DNA of 64,000 bases from Anaerolineae bacterium (GTDB lineage Bacteria > Chloroflexota > Anaerolineae > Aggregatilineales > Phototrophicaceae), in the NCBI GenBank assembly GCA_022820665.1, contig JAJEFB010000023.1:22653-86652 (forward strand). The letters are read 5' to 3'. Positions 57,504 to 64,000 of the stretch are shown here, piece after piece; position 1 is the stretch's first letter, and the number at the start of each line of letters is the position of its first letter. The notes beneath the pieces are model-generated. The model saw only the letters and a program-made list of their open reading frames with translations. It ran no database searches and was not told where the DNA came from. The translations under genes and the position numbers were made by a program.

Positions 57504-59378
57504 TTAATCGCCGGCAGCGGCTTTCGCCTTGACGCCGGCTCGGATCTCGTGACTGACAATCTTGGTGGGAATCAAGCCTTGCGGGCGGTTGATCATCATC
57601 ATGATGAGTAGCGCGCCGTATAACAAGAAGCGGAAATCGGAAAATTCGCGCAGCAACTCGGGCAAGCCAATCAAGACCACAGCCCCCACCACGATACCCG
57701 GATTGCTGGCAATGCCGCCGACTATTATCAAGCTCAATACATTAATCGAGATGAATACGGTGAAACTGTTCGGGAATACGCTGCCGACTTTAGCCGCGAA
57801 TATCGCGCCGGCAACGCCGCCGGTGGCGGCGCTCAAGGTGAAAGCCAGCAATTTGGCGCGGGCGGTGTCAATGCCCATCGCGGTGGCGACGTCCTCGTCT
57901 TCGCGAATCGCCATCCACTGCCGGCCCGTTCGTGAATTGTTCAGGCGAATCGAAACGAACAAGGTGACCAGACATGCAACGAGGACGATGTAATACAGCT
58001 GCTCGGGATTCTTCAATTCTGTGCCGAGAAAGATCGGCTTGGGAATCGCCTGTACGCCTTGCGCGCCGCCGATCAACGGTTTGAGCCAGTCCGAGATTGC
58101 CAGTTTGCCGATGATTTCTCCAAAGCCCAAAGTCGCGATGGCCAAATAGTCGCCGCGCATGCGCAGTACCGGAACGGCAAAGATAAAGCCGGCAAACATC
58201 GCGGCCAGCAGGGCGATGGGAATGACCATCCAGAATGAAAAGCTGCCCTTCATCAGCCCCAATGGACCTATGGAGGTCATGACGGCGAGAATATAGGCGC
58301 CCACGGCATAGTTGGTGACGTATCCCAGGTCCAACAGTCCAGCTAGGCCGATTGCGATATTGAGCCCAAGCCCCATCAGGACGAACAAGCCGATGGTGAC
58401 AGCGACGTCGCTCAGCGTGCGGCCGATCAGCCAGGGCAGCATTAACAGAAGCGCCACAAAAAGGGCTGTTCCGATCATCTGCGTCGTTCGGCGTTCTTGA
58501 CCGCCCAGATTTTGGAATCCATGTCGCGCGCGATCCCCGAATGCAGCCCACAAATAGCCAACTACAGTGCTGACGATCAGCAAGCCCAGCGCGGCGTTCT
58601 GCCGCAAGGTATCGCGCCGGAAGAGTTGGTTGAGCGTATCGCGTTCCAGGTTCTCTTGCAGGACCAGTCGCACCGTCTCGCCAAAAGCGCCGACGAGCAA
58701 GGTCACGGACAAGCCGTAAAACAGCGCCCGGCGCGGCGTTCTCGGGAGGTAGTAGCAGAGCGAGCCCAGAAATCCAGCCAGAACCGATGCCAGACTAAAG
58801 ATGAGGATGCCCTGCAAAAGCTCCCTGCGGTTGTCAAAGGTTACAACGTCCACCCAGTCTCGATTGATGTTCACCAAGACCGAGCGCAGATCGCCTTTGA
58901 CCTCGAAGATAAGCGCCAGCGAAAACGTCACAATGCCCAAAAGCGCGGTGACCAAAAGCCAACTGCCGACCACTGTTAAGGTCTCCGCGCGTTGTCGGCG
59001 CATTCGCCAGGCAATTGCTGTTGCGACCACAAATGGAGCCAAGCGCAGTGACCAATCCAGCAGAAAACGGAACTCATCCGAATTGAAGAGCAGCATTATT
59101 GTGGTCGGCAGGGTGGTCAGCAATCCGATAATGACGCCGCCGCCTAGCACGACCATCGGCGCTTCGCCGGTCATTCCGAGCCGGTTGGCGGCAGTATAGC
59201 CAAATATTACCGGCGTAATCAGCAGCACCAATTGTCCCAGCGTGATGAAATCGTTCACGACTTCGCGTTCATGAAACGCGGCTATCATGCCGACGGCGCC
59301 GGTGAACAGAATCAGCGCGCCCGAAAGCAGGCCCAAGGTGATTATGGTTTGCCTTGTCCCCGACTGGCTGATATCCAT
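57504..59378 (-). CDS. livM: Branched-chain amino acid-type ABC permease LivM with a long N-terminal membrane extension
   Basis: 624 residues, versus about 320-425 for usual LivM. The LivM core starts near residue 301: IGLFVLMGLGLNIAIGLAGLLDLGYV, the RMRGDYLAIATLGFGEI block, GRQWMAIREDEDVATAMGID and the late GGIASNPGIVVGAVVLI. Residues 1-300 hold about eight extra hydrophobic helices and a basic loop (RMRRQRAET) with no family I recognise. The frame is continuous and starts with ATG at 59378, 12 bases after livH, so it is a real fusion and not read-through of an upstream gene. The extra part could regulate or anchor the transporter. Confidence 0.9.
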   Translation of the reverse strand: MDISQSGTRQTIITLGLLSGALILFTGAVGMIAAFHEREVVNDFITLGQLVLLITPVIFGYTAANRLGMTGEAPMVVLGGGVIIGLLTTLPTTIMLLFNSDEFRFLLDWSLRLAPFVVATAIAWRMRRQRAETLTVVGSWLLVTALLGIVTFSLALIFEVKGDLRSVLVNINRDWVDVVTFDNRRELLQGILIFSLASVLAGFLGSLCYYLPRTPRRALFYGLSVTLLVGAFGETVRLVLQENLERDTLNQLFRRDTLRQNAALGLLIVSTVVGYLWAAFGDRARHGFQNLGGQERRTTQMIGTALFVALLLMLPWLIGRTLSDVAVTIGLFVLMGLGLNIAIGLAGLLDLGYVTNYAVGAYILAVMTSIGPLGLMKGSFSFWMVIPIALLAAMFAGFIFAVPVLRMRGDYLAIATLGFGEIIGKLAISDWLKPLIGGAQGVQAIPKPIFLGTELKNPEQLYYIVLVACLVTLFVSIRLNNSRTGRQWMAIREDEDVATAMGIDTARAKLLAFTLSAATGGVAGAIFAAKVGSVFPNSFTVFISINVLSLIIVGGIASNPGIVVGAVVLIGLPELLREFSDFRFLLYGALLIMMMINRPQGLIPTKIVSHEIRAGVKAKAAAGD

Positions 59379-59390
59379 GGCTCGCGTCCC

Positions 59391-60464
59391 CTACGCTTTC
59401 TTCTCGGACAGACGCTCGCCGAGAATGCCCTGCGGGCGGAAGATCAGAACCAGGACCAGCATGGTAAAGGCAATCACATCTTTGAGTTGATTCGCGCCTG
59501 GGATGCCAAGCCCGGCCAGCACCAGATTGGGACCGATCGCTTCGATCACGCCGAGGAACAAGCCGCCCAGCATGGCGCCCGGGATATTGCCGATGCCGCC
59601 CAGGACAGCCGCGGTAAAAGCCTTGATGCCGGGTATGAAACCCATGAAGAAATTGACGCCCTGAGGCCGGAACATGCCGTTGATGACGCCAGCCGAGCCC
59701 GCCAGGAAACCGCCGACGCCGAAGGTAAACAGGATCACCCAATCAATGTCGATGCCCATGAGGCGGGCGACTTCCTTGTTTTCCGAGACAGCGCGCATGG
59801 CTTTGCCGATACGCGAACGTTCCACCAGCCAATACAAGCCGAACATCAAAACCAGCGCCGAAACGAATACGAAGATCTGCACCGTCGGAATATTTATCGA
59901 GCCGACTTGCAGCGATCCCTGCAATATCTTGACCTGTGGATAAGCTTTGAAGCCCGAACCATAGAGACCGCGAAAAGTGTATTGCAAAAAGAAGGAAGCG
60001 CCGATGGCAGTGATGAGCGGCACCAGACGAGGGCTGCCGCGCAGGGGGCGGTAGGCGATGCGTTCCAGCAAGATCGCCACAGTCATCGACACCAAACCCG
60101 CGAACAAGATCATCAGCAATATCGCCAGCACGGGCTGCTGATTCAGAAAGCCGGTGCGATTGAGCGCCTCGGCCAGGAATACGGTGGAAAAGGCTCCGGC
60201 CATGAACACTTCGCCATGCGCGAAGTTGATCATCAGCAGGATGCCGTAGACAAGCGTATAGCCCAGCGCTATCAGCGCGTAGATACTGCCTTGAGAAAGA
60301 CCCGCGATGAAAAGGTTCACCCATTGCGCGAATGAGATGCGCCCCTCGGATAGCGTGTTCCAGGAACCGACGACGATGGCAAGCACGATAAGAATGCGCA
60401 AGACATCAATGGTGAAGTCGACCCACGAGAATTCATCAGTATTCCATTTGAACATTTGCGACAT
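59391..60464 (-). CDS. livH: Branched-chain amino acid-type ABC permease LivH
   Basis: About 357 residues with eight or more helices. Family blocks are GLSQGSIYALIALGYTLVYGILLMINFAHGEVFM, AYRPLRGSPRLVPLITAIGASFFLQ, RSRIGKAMRAVSENKEVARLMGID and GGIGNIPGAMLGGLFLGVIE. An N-terminal extension of about 55 residues includes one extra helix. The frame opens with TTG at 60485; I prefer the ATG at 60464, although neither has a clear ribosome site. It is 154 bases downstream of the nearer binding protein gene. Confidence 0.92.
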   Translation of the reverse strand: MSQMFKWNTDEFSWVDFTIDVLRILIVLAIVVGSWNTLSEGRISFAQWVNLFIAGLSQGSIYALIALGYTLVYGILLMINFAHGEVFMAGAFSTVFLAEALNRTGFLNQQPVLAILLMILFAGLVSMTVAILLERIAYRPLRGSPRLVPLITAIGASFFLQYTFRGLYGSGFKAYPQVKILQGSLQVGSINIPTVQIFVFVSALVLMFGLYWLVERSRIGKAMRAVSENKEVARLMGIDIDWVILFTFGVGGFLAGSAGVINGMFRPQGVNFFMGFIPGIKAFTAAVLGGIGNIPGAMLGGLFLGVIEAIGPNLVLAGLGIPGANQLKDVIAFTMLVLVLIFRPQGILGERLSEKKA

Positions 60465-60618
60465 CGCTTTCTTTAACCTGTCCAAGGGAACAGGCTAAGG
60501 AAGGAATCCCCTGACAGTCGCGCAATTACGTCCTGTTGACCTGGAAAGACAACAAGAGAAAACTGCGGCTACCGCCTAGTTTACATCATATGTATCAAAT
60601 TGGCTCGCAAGTCCGAAA

Positions 60619-61881
60619 TCACTCTGACAGGTTTTCGGAAAAGCTCCAGAATACCGGCGGCGGCCAATTGTCGTCGTATACCTCCGCCTCGGTGATCTCG
60701 AACATCGCCAATGCAGTGCCCGGCGCGCAATCACCGGCAAATGGAGACACGTCCTGACAGGTTAGGTTGCCGGTCAAGCCCGGGTAGTTTTCCGTAGCGG
60801 CGATGGCATCGCGAATGGCTTGCCTGCCAATGACGAGGCCGCCGTCGTCGGTCGGCGCGGCGACAGCCTCAACGGCACTAAGAAGCAGATTTGTAGCGTC
60901 GTAGGCATGGGCGTGATAGCCGCTCGGCGGGCTGCTCCCGTATTCTTCTTCCCAGCGGAGCAGCAACTGTTCATAGGCTTCCCCGGTCACCAGAGGTCCG
61001 GAAACGAAAATCCCGATAGCCGCTTCACCGGTATTTTCGGGGAATCCCGCGACAAAGGCGGCGCCGCCTCCAATGATGACGGTATCTTCCAGCCCGGCGA
61101 TGTGCTTCATCTGAGCCGCGAAGAAATTGACTTCAGGCTCAAACAAGGGCACATAGGCGATATCGGGCTGGTAAACGGCGATTTCCGTCAGGATTGACGC
61201 CATATCAGTATCGCCCTTGTTGACAGCGCCCTCGAAGACAACTTCGCCGCCCAGTTCCGCAAAGGTATCGGCGACAACGCGAGCCAGCCCTTCGGTGTAG
61301 GGATCGCCGTCATGCACGGTTGCCAGCGTTCTGGTTCCGAGCACTTGTATCGCGAATTCAGCATTGCGCATGCCCTCGACCAAGCCGTTGTGGCTGGTGC
61401 GGAAATAGCCCGGCAGGTGAGAGCCGCCGCTTGCGACATCTTCGTTGGTCAGGCTTGGGGACGTATTTGAGGGCGCGATCATCACCATGCCAGCGTCGCT
61501 GATGATGGGCATGGCGCCTTGCGCCGCGCTTGAACAATTCGTGCCGATGGCGCCGACGATCGTCGGATCCGCGGACAATCGCTGAGCGGCAGCTTGCCCG
61601 CCTTCCGCGGAACAAAGGCTGTCCTCTACCACCAACTCAATCTCGCGTCCCAGCAATTCGCCGCCGCGATCCATGATCGCCAGTTCGACCCCGCCCAGCG
61701 AGTCATCGCCCAGGTATGTGACCGCGCCCGAAAGCACGAGCATGGCGCCAATGGCGATGGGTTCGTCCTCGGCGAGGATGACGCATCCCAACTGATCCGA
61801 ACAAGCATCTTGAGCCGATACAGGATTCAAGAGCAGGCTGAGCAGGCTGAGCAAGAGCAAAGACGCGATCGTTTTTTTCAT
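60619..61881 (-). CDS. Branched-chain amino acid-type ABC substrate-binding protein, copy 1
   Basis: A 420-residue type I periplasmic-binding-fold protein with a signal peptide (MKKTIASLLLLSLLSLLLNP, cleavage near SAQ). It has IAIGAMLVLSGAVTYLGDDS, the disulfide-candidate Cys residues in CSDQLGC, DSLCSAEGGQAAAQRL and CQDVSPFAGDC, and the NTSPSLT segment of the ligand site. It is a clear paralogue of the next gene. GAGGTGA lies nine bases before the ATG. Likely ligands are amino acids or related amides; the family also binds urea and short acids. Confidence 0.92.
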   Translation of the reverse strand: MKKTIASLLLLSLLSLLLNPVSAQDACSDQLGCVILAEDEPIAIGAMLVLSGAVTYLGDDSLGGVELAIMDRGGELLGREIELVVEDSLCSAEGGQAAAQRLSADPTIVGAIGTNCSSAAQGAMPIISDAGMVMIAPSNTSPSLTNEDVASGGSHLPGYFRTSHNGLVEGMRNAEFAIQVLGTRTLATVHDGDPYTEGLARVVADTFAELGGEVVFEGAVNKGDTDMASILTEIAVYQPDIAYVPLFEPEVNFFAAQMKHIAGLEDTVIIGGGAAFVAGFPENTGEAAIGIFVSGPLVTGEAYEQLLLRWEEEYGSSPPSGYHAHAYDATNLLLSAVEAVAAPTDDGGLVIGRQAIRDAIAATENYPGLTGNLTCQDVSPFAGDCAPGTALAMFEITEAEVYDDNWPPPVFWSFSENLSE

Positions 61882-61948
61882 TGCTGTTATTCACCTCATG
61901 TGAACCGTTGTGATTCTCCCGGTCAATCCCGGGAGTCGCCAACAGAAG

Positions 61949-62100
61949 TAATACCAATAAAATAATGCGAAAAAACGCCATTTGTGGCGAAAATTCTGCA
62001 TGTAACCCAAATCCCGCCAAATGCGCTCCCCCTCCCGAAGGTCAGTGTCTACGCGACCTGACGCTTCGGGGGTTTCCGCCCCCCCGTTGATCGGGGGGAC
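61949..62100. repeat. Intergenic repeat family E, copy 1, upstream of binding-protein copy 1
   Basis: Shares ACCAATAAAATAAT-CGAAAAAA, CATTTGT-GCGA, AATCCCGC or AAGTCCCGC and GCGCTCCCCCTC with 63742-63865. This copy carries an inserted hairpin-like piece GTCAGTGTCTACGCGACCTG that resembles family C. Both copies lie upstream of paralogous binding-protein genes. Confidence 0.7.
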
Positions 62101-62155
62101 TGAGGGGGGAACAGGCCGGGGGGTGGGGTTGAATAAAAGCATTTCCGCATCTGCC

Positions 62156-62190
62156 AAAAACAAGCCAGAGAGATCCTGCTCTCTGGCTTG
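62156..62190 (-). terminator. Intrinsic terminator after binding-protein copy 2
   Basis: A perfect 12-bp stem, CAAGCCAGAGAG at 62161-62172 with CTCTCTGGCTTG at 62179-62190, loop of six, followed on the complement strand by TTTTTGGC. It is about 40 bases after the stop of the gene at 62231-63493 and may separate the two binding-protein transcripts. Confidence 0.9.
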
Positions 62191-62230
62191 TCAATCAGAA
62201 GTTCAAGACGCGCGTCTGCTGGTATTGCTT

Positions 62231-63493
62231 TTAACCAGACATTGAGAGGTCCCAGACGACAGGCGGAGGCCACGCGTCCTCTCCCTCGTTGACCTGGGCT
62301 TCAGTGATTTGGTAAACGGCAAGCGCCTCGCCGGTCGCGCAGTCTCCCGCGTATGGCGATTCGTCTTGGCAGGTCAAGTTACCGGTCAAGCCAGCCATGT
62401 TCTCCGTCGCCGACACGGCGTCGCGCAGTGCCTGGCGCCCGATGACTAGCGTGCCGTCGTCGAGCTCCTGGGCAACCGCTTCCACAGCATTCATCAGCAA
62501 GCTGGCGGCATCGTAAGCGTGCGCATGGAAGCCAGCCGGCGGCGCTCCGCCAATTATTTCATCCCAGGATTCCAGGAATTGCTGATACGCTTCGCCGACG
62601 ACAAGAGGCGAGGACATGTAAACACCCGCCGCGGCTTCCCCGGTGTTTGTAGGGAAGGTGGGAACAAAGCTGCCGTCAGCCGTCATCATCACCGTGTCTT
62701 CTAAGCCCGGCGTATTCGCCGCCTGCGAGACGATGAACTCGGATTCCGGCACAAAAACCGGGAGGTAAACGACATCGGGACCACTGGCGGCGATTTCAGT
62801 CAAAATCGCGCTCATATCGGTGTCGCCTTTGCTGACAGCGCCCTGGAAGACCACTTCGCCGTTCAAACCGGCGAAGGTGCTTGCCATGACCACTGCCAAG
62901 CCTTCAGTATAAGGATCGCCATCGTGAATGGTCGCGACCGTACCGGCTTTGAGAACTTCAACCGCGAATCGCGCGCCCATCGCGCCTTGGAAGAGGTCGT
63001 TGTGCGCAGTACGGAAGTAGCCGGGCCGGTAGGTGCCGCCGGCGTCTGTGTCATCATTTGTCAAGCTCGGTGATGTGTTGGAAGATGAGATCATTAACAT
63101 GCCGGCTTCGCTAATGATCGGCAGAGCGCCTTGCGCTGCGCCAGAGCAAGTCGTGCCAATGACACCGACGATGCTTTCATCGGCAGCGAGACGTTGCGCG
63201 GCAGCCTGTCCGCCTTCTGCTGAACAGAGGCTGTCTTCGACAATAAACTCAACCTCGCGGCCCAGCAGCATATTACCGCGATCGTGGATGGCGATCTCAA
63301 CACCCCCGCGAGAGTCTTCGCCATATGCGGAAACTGCGCCTGACACTGCCAACATACCCCCGATAACAATCGGCTCGTCCGGTCCAACTTCGACGCAGCC
63401 GAGTTCGTCCATGCAGTGCCCGTCCGCGAGCGCGGGAGCGCCGAATGTGACGAGCAGACCAAATACTGTGAATACGAGAAACAAGCGTTTCAT
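62231..63493 (-). CDS. Branched-chain amino acid-type ABC substrate-binding protein, copy 2
   Basis: A 420-residue paralogue of copy 1 with the same Cys pattern (CMDELGC, DSLCSAEGGQAAAQRLAADE, CQDESPYAGDC) and NTSPSLTNDD ligand segment. The signal peptide is MKRLFLVFTVFGLLVTFGAP. I chose the ATG at 63493 because AGGAGA lies nine bases before it; the frame opens seven codons earlier. It has its own promoter (63550-63578) and a strong terminator, so it can be made in excess or independently of the transporter operon. Confidence 0.92.
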   Translation of the reverse strand: MKRLFLVFTVFGLLVTFGAPALADGHCMDELGCVEVGPDEPIVIGGMLAVSGAVSAYGEDSRGGVEIAIHDRGNMLLGREVEFIVEDSLCSAEGGQAAAQRLAADESIVGVIGTTCSGAAQGALPIISEAGMLMISSSNTSPSLTNDDTDAGGTYRPGYFRTAHNDLFQGAMGARFAVEVLKAGTVATIHDGDPYTEGLAVVMASTFAGLNGEVVFQGAVSKGDTDMSAILTEIAASGPDVVYLPVFVPESEFIVSQAANTPGLEDTVMMTADGSFVPTFPTNTGEAAAGVYMSSPLVVGEAYQQFLESWDEIIGGAPPAGFHAHAYDAASLLMNAVEAVAQELDDGTLVIGRQALRDAVSATENMAGLTGNLTCQDESPYAGDCATGEALAVYQITEAQVNEGEDAWPPPVVWDLSMSG

Positions 63494-63549
63494 ATCGTGC
63501 AATCTCCTGTACATGTAGACACTATCGTGTTGAGCACACGCTACATTTG

Positions 63550-63578
63550 ATTATACTCAAGGATTAAAAACTTGTATA
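63550..63578 (-). promoter_or_regulatory. Candidate sigma-70 promoter of binding-protein copy 2
   Basis: On the complement strand TATACA (63573-63578) and TATAAT (63550-63555) with a 17-base spacer, about 60 bases before the ATG, in an AT-rich stretch. Confidence 0.6.
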
Positions 63579-63741
63579 TTTGCTTTTCCAAATTAATTAG
63601 TCGGGGCTAATAATACCATCTGCGTTTAACGTCGATTCCCATCTGAAAAACCCTTTAATCCAGCCGAGGACAGCCACTGCTGCGAAGGACAGCGTAATGT
63701 CATGAGAATCATTCAGTTGCGTCGACTGATTTGCATAAGCA

Positions 63742-63865
63742 ATAGTACCAATAAAATAATACGAAAAAATCTCATTTGTAGCGAGAGTTCTGGATCTAAG
63801 CCAAGTCCCGCAATTAGCGCTCCCCCTCTCTATTGCAATGGGGTTTCCGCCCCCCGTTTAGCGGC
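63742..63865. repeat. Intergenic repeat family E, copy 2
   Basis: Partner of 61949-62100, ending GGGGTTTCCGCCCCCCGTTT. It lies upstream of binding-protein copy 2. The whole stretch 63494-64000 has no recognisable gene; it holds a promoter, this repeat and a nested inverted repeat. Confidence 0.7.
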
Positions 63866-63920
63866 TGAGGAGCGGACATGTTTGTGGCTTAGTGAATTGC
63901 GGCGATTGAGAATTGCGGTG

Positions 63921-63979
63921 AAGATTCATCAGTAACACTTCTATCCAAGCATTGTATAGAAAGATGAAACTGATGAATC
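63921..63979. repeat. Nested inverted repeat at the right edge
   Basis: AGATTCATCAGT at 63921-63932 is perfectly complementary to ACTGATGAATCT at 63968-63979. Inside it, TTCTAT and ATAGAA form a second pair. The whole can fold into a long hairpin. No T-run follows within view. Confidence 0.7.
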
Positions 63980-64000
63980 TCAAGGTACTTTACCAGTGGA

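Noticed and set aside
63702..63935. A 77-codon gene near the right edge.
   Set aside because: It runs through repeat family E, and the second copy of that repeat does not keep the frame.

Overview
The window reads as a chromosomal stretch of a Chloroflexota bacterium, probably of the Anaerolineae or a nearby class. This is inferred from gene content and not proven. The main clues are a LysM/zinc-ribbon envelope cassette, a C39-peptidase/TPR membrane protein next to murJ, a baseplate-J-like membrane protein between alaS and ruvX, T-box control of valS, and a GC-rich genome with short TATA-like promoters. There is no phage, integron, CRISPR array or intact insertion sequence. Most of the window is tightly packed housekeeping operons, separated by short gaps full of small interspersed repeats.

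Region by region. 1-5.6 kb: a leftward catabolic operon for a sugar or polyol (GntR-type regulator fragment, cyclase-family hydrolase, SDR dehydrogenase, IolE-like TIM barrel, two sugar-ABC permeases). It faces a Gfo/Idh/MocA gene. Three of its members are damaged: one permease has a stop codon plus a frameshift, and regulator and oxidoreductase have both lost their 5' ends at one shared junction near 4595. 5.9-16.7 kb: eight leftward genes, alaS, baseplate-J-like protein, ruvX, C39/TPR protein, murJ, MBL hydrolase, phosphopentomutase-like enzyme and MFS transporter. 16.9-23.5 kb: tyrS, then the B and A subunits of a GctAB/IpdAB-like CoA-transferase. The subunits are separated by three opposite-strand genes (oligopeptide-type binding protein, secG, S41 protease). 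23.5-27.5 kb: a promoter, TPP riboswitch, antiterminator/terminator and thiBPQ operon. 27.7-32.1 kb: purH, convergent with yajC-secD-secF.

32.2-41.3 kb: an envelope block with a secreted CARDB-like protein, a NERD-like membrane protein, a GT39 glycosyltransferase, a LysM protein with a glycosidase fold lacking both expected catalytic glutamates, and two paralogous LysM proteins. 41.4-50.3 kb: valS with its T-box leader, tRNA-Thr(CGT), mutL between two about 100-bp direct repeats, a Ser/Thr kinase, dGTPase, and a SAM hydroxide adenosyltransferase. 50.4-55.9 kb: selB, a coiled-coil protein, an EamA transporter and a phosphotransferase. 55.9-64 kb: a branched-chain-amino-acid-type ABC operon with two tandem binding proteins and an oversized LivM.

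No previously unknown multi-gene system can be claimed with confidence. The strongest leads are the riboswitch switching architecture, the predicted catalytically dead LysM-glycosidase, the head-to-head deletion scar, the repeat-flanked mutL whose nuclease motifs are lost, the interrupted CoA-transferase pair, and the about 300-residue membrane extension on LivM.
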